Shown here one piece after another: positions 1 through 10,004 of a stretch of DNA of 64,000 nucleotides (positions are counted from its first letter, which is position 1; each line of letters opens with the position of its first letter). The translations under genes and the position numbers were made by a program. The stretch comes from SZUA-36 sp963759155 (lineage in GTDB: Bacteria; Pseudomonadota; Gammaproteobacteria; Xanthomonadales; SZUA-36). The notes under the pieces are model-generated. The model made no database searches. It saw only the letters and a program-made list of their open reading frames with translations, and was not told the DNA's origin. The DNA lies in contig CAVWXX010000008.1 in the NCBI GenBank assembly GCA_963759155.1, positions 62,001-126,000 on the forward strand, in the 5' to 3' direction.

Positions 1-1443
1 CATCAGGCATGCTTGCAGCGACGCCCGCCAGGCGGGCAGGCAACAGCATTTTATTGGCAGAATCGGCAGATACCCCGGGCCCCTCGAAAAACCATTTTTC
101 ATCGCGGGTCATAATGGACAAATCAGAGACGACTGTTTCCCGGCTTTCAAGGATGGCGTGATAAGTGGCCGCAAGATGTGAGCTTGCACGATCGATGAAC
201 GGCGGCACAAAAAATGCGTGGTTCAAGTCAAGCTCAATGTCAGGTGTGCCGGTCGCATTCCAGTCGGCCACATGCAGACGCACGGGGTGGGATAAATCCG
301 AATGTCCGGGGTGATGCCAGGCAAATGTTGCGCCAGCATCCGCCGGAGAGGACTGTCTTGCTGTAATCAGGTTAAGAACACCATGCACCGCTACCGGCTC
401 AAGCAGTGATGTGCAACCCGGCTTCGCACTCCTCAAGGCCTCAAACAGTTTGTCTCTGTTGCGTTGATAGACGGCCAAAACCGTATCGTCAGTGTTTACC
501 GTGACTTTTACGCGGATCATTTCGATAAAGTTACCGGCAACATTCATCCACTGTTGAGAAAAACGTCCGAGTAAAGGCACCTCGATGACAAGCTCGGTGT
601 CGCCGCTTGTCTTATGCAGAAAAATACTCAGCACCGTGAGATGGAAACAAAGCTGGAATAAGTTCTCACTAAGCTGCTGCAGTTCGCTGTCCTTTGAAAG
701 GTCTCGCAGCCGGGTATGGTCATCGGCAGACAGGTTTACCAATTTACGGGTTGAAGCTGTTGCGAGACGCTCATTGATATGACCATAGAAGGACGGCAAC
801 GCGGTACCAAGGACTTGACCCTGCGTCTTTTGCGGCGATTCCTGTTTAAGATTTGATGTTTGAGAACCGGGTAGGGTGATAGCGTAGTCAAAAAAGTTTT
901 GTTGATCATGACGCTGAAAGCGATGAGGGCTCATCAAGAGCTGGGTCCACCCTGTTACTTGCCACGTTAAAGGTCTGAATCAGTTCTTCCAAAATGAGGT
1001 TTGTCGACCAGGCATCAGCCACCAGGTGATGCATGTTCAAATAAACGATCATCTCATCCTGCCCATGGCGAACCACGGCTGCATCGGTCAACAATTTGTC
1101 CAGTTCGAACACTCGCTGCATTCGATGTCGAAATCCACGTTTTGAATGTTTCAGCAAATGCCCCGGACTGACTGTCCAGGTCAATCACCTCCATGCAAGA
1201 TCTTGCATTGCCTGCTTTTTGAACAAACCCTGCTGAACCTGACTCAATGATGGTGGCGCCAAGTACCGGGTGCCGCTGCTGAACAGACTGCCATGCTTCA
1301 CACATGGCTTTGACATCCTCATCGGAGAATGTACCGCCGGATAAGGTCGCGGTGATAACCTGGTTGAACAGCGGTTTGCCAGGCGTAATCAGGTGGCTTT
1401 TGAGCAAATGGCTTTGACTGGGTGTCAACGGGTATGTCGTCAT
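1..1443 (-). pseudogene. NRPS condensation domain and start of adenylation domain, two frameshifts, runs off left edge
   Basis: The first reading frame starts at the ATG at 1443 with a typical condensation-domain N-terminus (YPLTPSQSHLL). Similarity then moves to a second frame near 1128, which carries the catalytic motif HHLVADAWS, and to a third frame near 930-960. The third frame stays open to base 1 and reads as the C-terminal half of a C domain followed by an A-domain opening (LLPARLAGVAASMPD). Both shifts go in the same direction (one extra base each). The start lies 2 bp after the stop of the acyl-CoA dehydrogenase gene, so the two form one operon. If real, the shifts would stop the synthetase within the C domain. 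If they are assembly errors, this is a full C-A NRPS. Family assignment is firm; functional state is not. Confidence 0.85.
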
Positions 1444-1445
1444 GC

Positions 1446-2594
1446 TTACAATCCAAGCAGGCTCGCTATAATGTTGCGCTGGATATCAGAGGTTCCGGCA
1501 TACAGGACACCACCCAGTGCATCACGTGTATCTCTGCCGCTGAAATGGTCTTCAATGTAAGAATATCCACCGTGAATTCTCATGCTGTCTATACTCGATG
1601 CCAGGAAATCCTCACTGATCGCGAGTTTCAGCATTGAAGACTCCAACCTGGCAGATTCCCCCTGATCCATTTTCCAGGCTGTTTTATACAATAACAGGCG
1701 AGCGTTTTCGAGCCGTACACGCATATCAGCCATGCGATGAGAGACGGCCTGAAAACCACCGATGGGCTGACCAAACTGTTTACGGTTTTTCGCATAATCG
1801 ACAGTGTCTTCCAATTGACGATGCATACGACCGACCTGGCTGGCCAGAATGCAGGTTCGCTCAACCTCCAGCAACTGGTGCGCGATCGCTGCGCCAGCGC
1901 CTTCCGGGCCCATACGACGATTTTCTGCAACCACACAGCCATCCAGCTTAATGCGCCCCATCGGGGCACTATCCAACCCCAATTTTGGGACGGGACCAAT
2001 CACTTCTGCCCCGGGTGAATCAAGTTCAACCAGGAACGCGGTGATTCCCCAGCGACCGGCTTTCTTATTGACGGTGGCAAACACGATACAAAAGTCAGCG
2101 ACCGGGGCGAGTGTAATCATGAGTTTCTCACCACTGAGCAGGTAACCCTGATCCGTTTTCTCAGCAATCATATCGATGCTGTTTGAGTCGGACCCCGCTT
2201 CGGGTTCGGTCATAGCCGTTGCACCAATCAGATCTCCGCTGACACAGCCCGGTAAAAATTCGTCCTGTTGCGCTTGCGAACCATGTGCAAGTAGCGAGTG
2301 CTGAATGGTGCAACCCTGGCTCGCTAACGCAAAAGGTAAACCGTTATCATCACAGGCGTAACCAAAGCTTTCCAGCGCCATAACCATTGTCAGGAGACTG
2401 CCATGCGCCTTGCTGTTCCAGTGTTCCGGCATCCCGTAGGAAAACAGGCCTTGATCGGCGCAGGCCTTCCATAGTCCGCGGTCAAATTTTTCTGGATCAG
2501 GAGGTGACAGGAGCAGTGGGTTAATCTTTTTTTGGACGAATTCAACGGTCGATTCCCTAACTTTCTGTTGCGCTTCGTTGTACCCAAATTCCAT
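1446..2594 (-). CDS. Acyl-CoA dehydrogenase family protein, NRPS-associated
   Basis: A 382-residue flavoprotein of the acyl-CoA dehydrogenase family, with the FAD/substrate-loop motif TEPEAGSD (about residues 130-136) and the C-terminal FAD-contact region GTSDIQRNII. The usual catalytic YEGT glutamate is replaced (YAGT, about residue 365). A glutamate in the helix segment EVERT (about residue 245) sits where isovaleryl-CoA dehydrogenase keeps its base, so the enzyme may still be active. The start at 2594 is chosen because GGAG (2602-2605) precedes it by 7 bases; a GTG/ATG at 2612 has no such site. It ends 2 bp before the NRPS start, so a substrate bound to a carrier protein is likely. By family precedent it could desaturate an aminoacyl- or fatty-acyl-S-PCP; that is inference. 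Confidence 0.88.
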   Translation of the reverse strand: MEFGYNEAQQKVRESTVEFVQKKINPLLLSPPDPEKFDRGLWKACADQGLFSYGMPEHWNSKAHGSLLTMVMALESFGYACDDNGLPFALASQGCTIQHSLLAHGSQAQQDEFLPGCVSGDLIGATAMTEPEAGSDSNSIDMIAEKTDQGYLLSGEKLMITLAPVADFCIVFATVNKKAGRWGITAFLVELDSPGAEVIGPVPKLGLDSAPMGRIKLDGCVVAENRRMGPEGAGAAIAHQLLEVERTCILASQVGRMHRQLEDTVDYAKNRKQFGQPIGGFQAVSHRMADMRVRLENARLLLYKTAWKMDQGESARLESSMLKLAISEDFLASSIDSMRIHGGYSYIEDHFSGRDTRDALGGVLYAGTSDIQRNIIASLLGL

Positions 2595-2804
2595 ACTAAT
2601 TCTCCAGCTCATCAGGACTTGAGTATAATGGTTTTCTGCCCTGGTATTGTCACGTTAAATTTCAGATTGAGGTCCGTCTGTATGACGTACGTGTTGCAAT
2701 GCACGGTTGAAACGAGTTAGCACAGTAGCGTAAATTACGCTGACCTTACTGGAACCCAGAATAACCAGTAAACTTCAAACATCTAATTTTACAGGAAAAT
2801 TTTT
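2595..2804. promoter_or_regulatory. Divergent intergenic region between acyl-CoA dehydrogenase and HupE/UreJ genes
   Basis: This 210-bp gap separates two divergent operons and should hold both promoters. A perfect TATAAT lies at 2624-2629 on the plus strand, but the hexamer 17 bases upstream (around 2601) is a poor -35. No clear operator palindrome was found by eye. Confidence 0.35.
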
Positions 2805-3986
2805 ATGAACAGGCTGAAGCTTTCATGCTACCCCGCCTGGGGAATGTTGTTTCTCATGCTGATCGGGAGCTTCTATACGCCCCTTGCCGAGGCCCATGCA
2901 GTACGTGAAAACTATGTCTGGGTTAACGTTGAAAAAGACCATGTCAGCGGCCGCTTTGAGATCAATAAAAAGGACATCGAAGAAAAGCTGGCACTTAACC
3001 TCGATGGGACCGGTGAAAATTCGCTCGATAGCGTGATTGCAACGGCTCCTGCTGTGCAGGCCTATCTGCGTGATAATTTCTCACTTTCGTTTAATGGTGA
3101 GGAAAAGAAATTACATTTCCTGGAAACCAATTTGTTCAACGAACAGGGTAGATTTATCCAGTACCACTACCGGGTCGACGGCGTACCTGAAGATGACCTG
3201 GTGTTTATCCGTAATACGATTTTCCTGAGCAAGGAGTTTCTGAAAAAGGACCCTTTACACCGTAGTCTCGTCCTCGTGGACCACAACGCATACCGGGGGC
3301 TGGATTTCGGTAATGAAAATACCGCTTTGGTATTTGGCCCTCACCTGCAGGAAGCAGAACTCAATGTTGCTGACCCTCCGGGGATTCTGGTCTGGAAAAA
3401 CTTTTTCAAGCAGGGCCTTTTGCATATCTGGATTGGCTTCGATCACATGCTGTTCCTGTTTGTTTTATTACTGACAGCGGTGCTAGTGCAGCGCGGGAAG
3501 GTATGGGAACCTGCGCCGCGCTTTGCTGACGCATTCTTCAATACCGTGAAAATAGTCACCATATTCACGGTTTCACACTCCATCACGCTCGCTTTGGCTG
3601 TACTTGGCCTGGTCAATGTTCCAATAGCGCCAATAGAAGCGATCATCGCTTTATCAATCATGGTGGTCGCGCTTAACAATGTGTTTCACTTTTTTAAATC
3701 ACATGCCTGGCTCGTTATTTTCGTCTTTGGCCTGGCGCATGGCTTAGGATTCGCCAGTGCTCTCGGTGACCTGCAGTTCAGAAATGTTGACCTTAAAAAG
3801 ATCCTGATCATGTTTAATGTTGGCGTGGAAGCGGGTCAGATATTTATAATTTTCCTGGTGTTACCTGTATTGTTTTACCTCCGTAAATACCGGGGTTATC
3901 GAGAGGTCATCATGCCAGCGTTATCGTGGTTTGCCGTTGTCCTTTCAAGTTACTGGCTGGGGTCCCGAGTTGGCTGGTGGGGGTAA
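2805..3986 (+). CDS. HupE/UreJ-like membrane protein
   Basis: The 393-residue protein has an N-terminal signal segment, a soluble periplasmic domain of about 170 residues, and a C-terminal membrane domain of roughly six to seven helices. The membrane domain begins with HIWIGFDHMLFLF and contains TVSHSITLALA and GLAHGLGFASAL, the histidine-bearing helices typical of the HupE/UreJ_2 family. Relatives are proposed metal (nickel/cobalt) transporters or assembly factors, but this two-domain form is uncharacterised. The start has an ACAGGA site a few bases upstream. Its stop overlaps the ATG of the following NRPS (TAATG), so the two are translated together. That coupling ties the membrane protein to the peptide pathway, perhaps in export, metal handling or uptake of the product. 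Confidence 0.85.
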   Translation: MNRLKLSCYPAWGMLFLMLIGSFYTPLAEAHAVRENYVWVNVEKDHVSGRFEINKKDIEEKLALNLDGTGENSLDSVIATAPAVQAYLRDNFSLSFNGEEKKLHFLETNLFNEQGRFIQYHYRVDGVPEDDLVFIRNTIFLSKEFLKKDPLHRSLVLVDHNAYRGLDFGNENTALVFGPHLQEAELNVADPPGILVWKNFFKQGLLHIWIGFDHMLFLFVLLLTAVLVQRGKVWEPAPRFADAFFNTVKIVTIFTVSHSITLALAVLGLVNVPIAPIEAIIALSIMVVALNNVFHFFKSHAWLVIFVFGLAHGLGFASALGDLQFRNVDLKKILIMFNVGVEAGQIFIIFLVLPVLFYLRKYRGYREVIMPALSWFAVVLSSYWLGSRVGWWG

Positions 3987-6900
3987 TGTTCGATGGGCTT
4001 GACAATGCGTACCCGCTCACGCCTCTACAGCAGGGCATGCTTTATGAAGCTCTGAAAAGCCCCGACTCCAGTGTTTATATTGCATATATTGTCATTGACA
4101 TCACTGGTGAACTCGACAGCGCATTGCTGAAGAACGCATGGCAGCATGCAGTTCAACAACACGAGACGCTCCGCACCCGGTTTTTATGGGAAGGGCTTGA
4201 GGAACCACTGCAGTTGGTTAACTCGTCCGTGGAATTGGATTGGGTAGAGTGCGATTCAAGCCAGGTAACATCATCACCATCAGAGTCTCCGCTGGAATAC
4301 TGGTTAAACCATGAGCGTTCAAATCCCTTACCACTGACAGACACCCCTCCCATAAGATTTCGATTGCTTCATTTTTCCGATGAGCAAAGCACACTTATCT
4401 GGACAGTTCATCACCTGCTGGCGGATGACTGGTCAATTCCGTTGGTACTTCAATCCGTAGCAGATCACTACCATCGCAGTTTGACGTCGCCAGAGTCGGC
4501 CGAATTAAGTACCGGCCATCAGTTTCAGTTCGTATCATATGTGAACTGGTTGAGCAGTGAAGACCAGGCGCACCACAGAGAGTGGTGGGAGCGCAAACTG
4601 GAAGATGTTAAACCAACATCGATCAGGCCCGACTACACCAGCCCGGATTCAGACGCAGGGTCAGAAACAAGGCATCAACGGCATGTGGCTCAACTCGGTG
4701 AGAATCTGTCTCTGTCAATGGTTGAGATGTCACGTACCTTGGGGGTCACGCAGAGCTCAGTTCTACACGCAGCGTGGGCGCTGGTTATCGCACGCTTTTC
4801 GGGTCATGGGGCGGCCCTTTTTGGTACATCGGTGTCCGGGCGAACCTGTCCACTCTCCGGTATTGATACCGCGGTTGGTCTTTTTCTAAACACACTTCCA
4901 ACCCATATTCATATTGATGCTAACCAGCGGCTTGATGACTTCATAAAAAGCGTTCAGAGCCAGCTATTTGAGCAACTGGCTCACGAACACGTGCCTTTAA
5001 CAGACTTACAGAGATTGTTACCAGTAGGAGAAAACAGACTGGCGTTCGAGTCCCTGCTTGTCGTTGAAACCCGCGGCTCCGATTTTCAAGTCGATGTCAA
5101 GGACTCGACGGTTTCTTTTGGCAATATCCGGAGTACCAATGACAGTAATATTCCGTTGACGGTACTGGTGTTCCCGGGGACAACAACAGAGGTTCAGTTG
5201 GCTGGACTGGAGTCATACTTTGGTCAGGGAGCATTTGCAGCACTGAGTGATGAGTTTGTTGCTGTGCTGAGCGACCTTTGCCGACCCGGGGTCAATGATG
5301 TAGCCCGGTTACTGGAACTTCAATCGCAGCGTCTTGATTCTCTCTATCCCGCCGCGCTGTCAATTAACCAGCCAGCTTGTGCAAATGTTGCTGACTGGAT
5401 CAGAAGTATGGCGCTTGAGAGGCCTGACGCAATTGCAATTATTGATGATGATGAGAAATACACCTATGCAAAATTGTTGTCAGTAGCGGAACAGCTTGCA
5501 ACGGGTATTCATGAACAAGGTACGAAAAATACATTTGTAGGTGTGTGCCTCAAGCGCGGTTTTAACCAGGTTGCCGCAATCCTGGGTGTTTTATTAAGCG
5601 GTAAAGCCTATGTCCCTATCGACCCCAAATGGCCTGCGGCACGATGTGATGAAATGCTCAATATCGCAGATATCAACTTGTTGATATCCGATAGCAACAC
5701 GGCAACCCCCATTTCGACGCCAAATCTATCGGTAATCCTTACGGATCAACTGGTCAACGAGGGTGATAGCCGGTTTACCGGGCAATCGGGAGTCCATGGT
5801 GATGACCCTGTCTACATGATATTCACATCCGGATCGACCGGTCGTCCAAAAGGCGTGGTGATTTCACATCAGAACTTGTTGTACTCAACTGCAGCCCGAA
5901 CCGATTACTATCCTGAGAACCCGCAAAATTTCCTGCTGCTGTCATCGTTTGCGTTTGACAGTTCGGTGGCCGGCATATTCTGGACGCTTTGCACAGGTGG
6001 TTCACTGGTTTTGCCAGGCGCGGGGAAATCTCAAGATATACATGAATTAGAGTCTCAGATTTCACGGCACCAGGTGTCTCATACCCTGTGTCTGCCATCG
6101 ATTTACTCACTGCTATTGCGTTACGCGGACCCAGACTCGCTCAAGAGCCTGAGGACGGTTATTGTAGCGGGAGAGGCATGTCCGCCGAATCTACCGGCGT
6201 TAAGCCATAAAGTACTGCCCGGCACCCGGCTTTACAATGAATATGGGCCCACAGAAGCCACGGTCTGGGCAACGGTTGCGGAGCTTCAACCTGCGGCAAA
6301 CGAGACAGCTGCACAAGTACCGATCGGTCAACCCATTCCCGGCACTCGAATTAACATCATCAATGAGCATGGCGAAGTCTGTCCCCCGGGGCTAAGCGGG
6401 GAACTACTGGTGACAGGCCCCGGGGTCTCGCAAGGCTATTATGAAGACGAGCAGTTAACGCGTGCCAGGTTCTCTTCGCCACAACATGGATCCCTGGAGG
6501 CAACCGGGCTTCGTACCTACAAAACCGGCGACCTTGCGACGCTTGGGTATGATGGAGCACTGTACTTCCTGGGAAGGACAGATCACCAGTTAAAGATCAG
6601 GGGCCACAGAATTGAGGCCGGTGAGATCACATCCCGTATCGAACGGCATGCGGGTGTTCTCGAGGCGGCCTGTCTATTGCAGGATTTCACCGGTTCCGAT
6701 GTGAGCATGGCATCCGATAAGCGGTTGGTGTGTTTTTACACCCTGCAGGCACAACCCGGGTTAGCGCTCGATGGTTGCCAGTTGATTGAGGATCCGGGTT
6801 TTGAAGACCTGATCGAGGATATCCGGGTATCAACAAGTCAACTGATCAAACAGGAGTTGCCTGCTCAATTCAAAGTATTCAGGTTTGTTGCAGTCAACCG

Positions 6901-8578
6901 CTTTCCGCGATTGCCAAACGGTAAAATCGACCTGAAAGGGTTTCCGTCAATATCAGACCTGGGTGTGGGTTCTCATGATAAATCGACTTCTTTTGAAGAC
7001 ACCGCGAACCCGGACAGTGTTGAAGCCAAATTGTGTCACCTTCTGGCCTCGTTACTTGGTGTACCGTCAATTCCGTCAGGCGAAAACTTTTTTACACTGG
7101 GAGGGGATTCCTTAACAGCCATCCGCTTTGTCGCCGCCGCCCGGGAACAGGGCTTGGCACTGACAGTACCGATGATCACTGAATACGCCAGCATGCGTGA
7201 ACTGGCACATGCACCCGAGCTAAATGTCACTCCCGCACTGAAAAGAGACGCCATATCAGCATATGGTGAATCCCCGCTTTCACCTATTCAGCAGTGGTTC
7301 TTCAGCAACCGGCATTCACAACCATCCCACTGGAACATGGCGTTCGTGGTTGACATGAAGAGTGCTGTTTCGGTTAAGGACATAAGGCGGGCGATATTCT
7401 CACTAATTGAAGAATTTCCGGTTCTCGGCTCCAGTTTTGACAAGGGCCGGGAAGGCTATATGCAGTTCATTCCGAAAACCTCAAATGATCAGTCATTGGT
7501 GCAGAGCATTGCCCCGCCTGCCAATCGTTCCGGCTGGGTAGACTCATTGAGCGCTGTGCAGACTGATTTTGACCTGGGGTCGGGCATCGTCACCCGGTTT
7601 CTTGTGGCAGCCAATGAGGAGCAGGAGTGTTTGGCATTTGGTGCCGTGATCCATCACCTGGTAACCGATGCCCTATCCAATTGGTATATAGCCAAGCGAA
7701 TTGTACAGTTGCTGGATACCAATCGGGACGTGACAAACAGAGGCGTTTCCACTGTATCTTTCCGCGAGTGGTCGATGCTGTTGCAGCAGGAATTTCCAGC
7801 TGGCGACAATCAGCAGACGCCAACTTCCCCGGCAACTGCGGGTTCGTGGATCGAAGACCGGGCAATCAGTCAATCACTGGAGATTTCCAGGACGCAATTG
7901 TCCGTGATCCGGCAATACTGCGAGCAACAATCCGTGGCCTTGCATGAGTATATTCTGTTCCTGTTAATGCGGAGTGGTCACTTCAAGTCTGAAACCCGGG
8001 TGGATGTTGAAACACACGGTCGGGATTTACTCGAATCGGTGATTGATGCCAGTGCGGCTGTTGGTTGGTTTACATCTTTTTTTCCTGTCAGTTTTTCGCC
8101 TTTCAACGATACTGACCTGCTTCGATTCAGGGATGATTTGCACCGGGCAAGGCGTGAGTCGGCCACGCAATTTGTGCGCGACCCGGTGAATTTCTTCAAT
8201 CGCTCTGCAAGCCCGTCAGTACCCCTGCTTTACAATTACCTGGCAATGGATATTGCGGGTTCAGATCAGATGGAAGTTGAAGGGTTTATGTTTACACCGT
8301 TGACAGACACTTGTTTTCGCGACACTTCCAGCCTCCGGGGGCACCCGGTCGAACTAGTGGTGACAGACCACAATGAAGGACTGGCGTTGAATTGGCGTGT
8401 GGATGAAACCCTCGCCGAACAGATCGGACTGCATGACTGGATCGAGCGCTGTGATTCCATATTACGCGACCAGCTTGATGCACATCAGCACTCCATGAAG
8501 ACAGACAGCAACACGGCGTTTCCTGACTCGGGCCTTGATGCCAGTGAGTTGTCTGATTTTCTGGACAGCCTGGATTGA
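3986..8578 (+). CDS. Nonribosomal peptide synthetase, C-A-T-E module
   Basis: A 1530-residue single-module synthetase. Domains in order: condensation (start to about 440, HHLLADDWS with histidines at 142-143), adenylation (about 460-1000; core motifs FTSGSTGRPKG near 612, NEYGPTEATVW, YKTGDLA, GRTDHQLKIRGHRIE, PNGKIDLK), carrier protein (LGGDSL, serine 1042) and epimerisation (about 1090-1515). The E domain is recognised from PIQQWF, HHLVTDALS (1223), VETHGRD, VGWFTSFFPV and YNYLA, so the activated residue is probably delivered as the D-isomer. The ten pocket residues read by alignment to GrsA are about D-S-A-C-I-A-E-V-W-K, which I cannot assign. There is no thioesterase. I chose the ATG at 3986 because it overlaps the previous stop and directly precedes the C domain; an upstream GTG at 3926 lies inside the HupE/UreJ gene. 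Confidence 0.95.
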   Translation: MFDGLDNAYPLTPLQQGMLYEALKSPDSSVYIAYIVIDITGELDSALLKNAWQHAVQQHETLRTRFLWEGLEEPLQLVNSSVELDWVECDSSQVTSSPSESPLEYWLNHERSNPLPLTDTPPIRFRLLHFSDEQSTLIWTVHHLLADDWSIPLVLQSVADHYHRSLTSPESAELSTGHQFQFVSYVNWLSSEDQAHHREWWERKLEDVKPTSIRPDYTSPDSDAGSETRHQRHVAQLGENLSLSMVEMSRTLGVTQSSVLHAAWALVIARFSGHGAALFGTSVSGRTCPLSGIDTAVGLFLNTLPTHIHIDANQRLDDFIKSVQSQLFEQLAHEHVPLTDLQRLLPVGENRLAFESLLVVETRGSDFQVDVKDSTVSFGNIRSTNDSNIPLTVLVFPGTTTEVQLAGLESYFGQGAFAALSDEFVAVLSDLCRPGVNDVARLLELQSQRLDSLYPAALSINQPACANVADWIRSMALERPDAIAIIDDDEKYTYAKLLSVAEQLATGIHEQGTKNTFVGVCLKRGFNQVAAILGVLLSGKAYVPIDPKWPAARCDEMLNIADINLLISDSNTATPISTPNLSVILTDQLVNEGDSRFTGQSGVHGDDPVYMIFTSGSTGRPKGVVISHQNLLYSTAARTDYYPENPQNFLLLSSFAFDSSVAGIFWTLCTGGSLVLPGAGKSQDIHELESQISRHQVSHTLCLPSIYSLLLRYADPDSLKSLRTVIVAGEACPPNLPALSHKVLPGTRLYNEYGPTEATVWATVAELQPAANETAAQVPIGQPIPGTRINIINEHGEVCPPGLSGELLVTGPGVSQGYYEDEQLTRARFSSPQHGSLEATGLRTYKTGDLATLGYDGALYFLGRTDHQLKIRGHRIEAGEITSRIERHAGVLEAACLLQDFTGSDVSMASDKRLVCFYTLQAQPGLALDGCQLIEDPGFEDLIEDIRVSTSQLIKQELPAQFKVFRFVAVNRFPRLPNGKIDLKGFPSISDLGVGSHDKSTSFEDTANPDSVEAKLCHLLASLLGVPSIPSGENFFTLGGDSLTAIRFVAAAREQGLALTVPMITEYASMRELAHAPELNVTPALKRDAISAYGESPLSPIQQWFFSNRHSQPSHWNMAFVVDMKSAVSVKDIRRAIFSLIEEFPVLGSSFDKGREGYMQFIPKTSNDQSLVQSIAPPANRSGWVDSLSAVQTDFDLGSGIVTRFLVAANEEQECLAFGAVIHHLVTDALSNWYIAKRIVQLLDTNRDVTNRGVSTVSFREWSMLLQQEFPAGDNQQTPTSPATAGSWIEDRAISQSLEISRTQLSVIRQYCEQQSVALHEYILFLLMRSGHFKSETRVDVETHGRDLLESVIDASAAVGWFTSFFPVSFSPFNDTDLLRFRDDLHRARRESATQFVRDPVNFFNRSASPSVPLLYNYLAMDIAGSDQMEVEGFMFTPLTDTCFRDTSSLRGHPVELVVTDHNEGLALNWRVDETLAEQIGLHDWIERCDSILRDQLDAHQHSMKTDSNTAFPDSGLDASELSDFLDSLD

Positions 8579-8582
8579 TACG

Positions 8583-9971
8583 GTGCCCAAACGCCCACGT
8601 ATACTTCACATTGCTCACGGCCTGGGTAGTTACAACAACAGCCTGAGAGAACTTGCCCGGCGCATCAGCGCCACGGAATTTGAGCTTTGCGTGGCATCCC
8701 ATAAAGACTTATCTGCAGTACTGGATGGATTAGATGTCCGCTTTGAATACCTGCAGGAAGACCGCATCATCGCCGATCGGCGTTTGCAGGAAATGGATGC
8801 CTTGCAGGGCATTGGACCGCTCAAACGTTTGGCGCAACTGGTCAAAATCAGCCGGGTATACCGTCAAAACTCGATCACCTTAACGGAAGTGACGGACCTG
8901 GTGACCGGGTGGAAACCGGACTTGCTGCTGATTGATATGGAGTGCCATGTTGCGATGATCCAGACCAGAAAACTTGGCATCCCCACAGTCCTGTGTAGTC
9001 GCTGGTTTTCGGTTTTCAGAACGGGTCTGGTACCACCCTTGCATACGGTGCTTGCGCCGCCTGAAAACTTCCTTCAGTCGTTGCGGGTGCGCTGGGCATG
9101 GACCCGTTTGATGCTTCGCAAATGGCGCTTGGACCTGCAGCAAAGATGTTCAAGGGGACGTTTCAGACCCATACGTTACGAGTCCAATGCCCGTGGCGAG
9201 CTAAAGGCTATTGCCGATTCCAAAGGGCTCTCACTCGGTGAAATTGCAGATACGACTCATTGGCTTATCCCCCATGTGTATCGTGATATTCCGGTGATGT
9301 CGCTGACAGCGCGGGAATTGGAGTTTGAGCAGGCCGATGACACCAGAATGCACTATGTGGGATCGATGGTATGCGCTGACAGGCACTATGAAAAATCTAC
9401 GGCTTCTGATGTATTTCAAGCATGGGTCAAGCGACGGAAAAGCAGTGGGAATCCATTGGTTTATTGTTCCTATAGTACTTTCTGGAACACCGGCTCTGGA
9501 AATATCCAGCCACTGTTGGACCTGTTCGTCAGAAGACAGGATCTGGATATCGTCATAGGGTTGGGCGGGAAGACACAGACAATGCCGGTAGATGACCTGC
9601 CGGACAATATACTGGTGATGGACTTTGCGCCTCAGCTTGAAGTGCTGGATAAGGCCGCAGTTGCCATTACACATGGTGGGATTTCAACCATCAATGAAGC
9701 CCTGCACAAGGGTGTGCCGTTGATTGTCTGTAGTGCCGGTCATGTTGACCAAAATGGTTGCATGGCAAGGCTGGTGCACCACCGTGTGGGGCTGGCCGCA
9801 AGTTCTGACCCGATAAATGCTGCCGAGTTGGAACGCCTGATTGACGACCTGACAGGGGAGCAGGGGGTTGAGACCCGTACCCGGGTGGCTGAAATTCAAG
9901 CTTGCCTGAAACGCTATGACAAAAACCAGTCAGCCGTGACGCTTTTACGGAGGATACTTGACGACCAGTGA
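8583..9971 (+). CDS. GT1-like (UDP-glycosyltransferase fold) glycosyltransferase
   Basis: A 462-residue GT-B glycosyltransferase. The N-terminal half begins RPRILHIAHGLGSYNN and the C-terminal half holds the donor-binding signature of the UGT/MGT group: APQLEVL, then ITHGGISTINEAL (THGG at about 363) and VPLIVCSAGHVDQNG. Such enzymes move sugar from a nucleotide donor to small-molecule or lipid acceptors, for example aglycones of natural products. The start is put at the GTG at 8583, 5 bp after the NRPS stop; a TTG/ATG pair at 8535-8538 is in frame but lies within the NRPS. The position directly behind the C-A-T-E synthetase suggests that its acceptor is the peptide product or its precursor. 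No signal peptide is seen, so it should act in the cytoplasm. Confidence 0.85.
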   Translation: MPKRPRILHIAHGLGSYNNSLRELARRISATEFELCVASHKDLSAVLDGLDVRFEYLQEDRIIADRRLQEMDALQGIGPLKRLAQLVKISRVYRQNSITLTEVTDLVTGWKPDLLLIDMECHVAMIQTRKLGIPTVLCSRWFSVFRTGLVPPLHTVLAPPENFLQSLRVRWAWTRLMLRKWRLDLQQRCSRGRFRPIRYESNARGELKAIADSKGLSLGEIADTTHWLIPHVYRDIPVMSLTARELEFEQADDTRMHYVGSMVCADRHYEKSTASDVFQAWVKRRKSSGNPLVYCSYSTFWNTGSGNIQPLLDLFVRRQDLDIVIGLGGKTQTMPVDDLPDNILVMDFAPQLEVLDKAAVAITHGGISTINEALHKGVPLIVCSAGHVDQNGCMARLVHHRVGLAASSDPINAAELERLIDDLTGEQGVETRTRVAEIQACLKRYDKNQSAVTLLRRILDDQ

Positions 9972-10004
9972 TTCCAGGTCACTTATTGCTCTTTTAGCCT
10001 CAAT

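Noticed and set aside
4153..4353. Open frames antisense to the NRPS and other long genes
   Set aside because: They have no ribosome-binding site or domain and follow the codon structure of the gene on the other strand.
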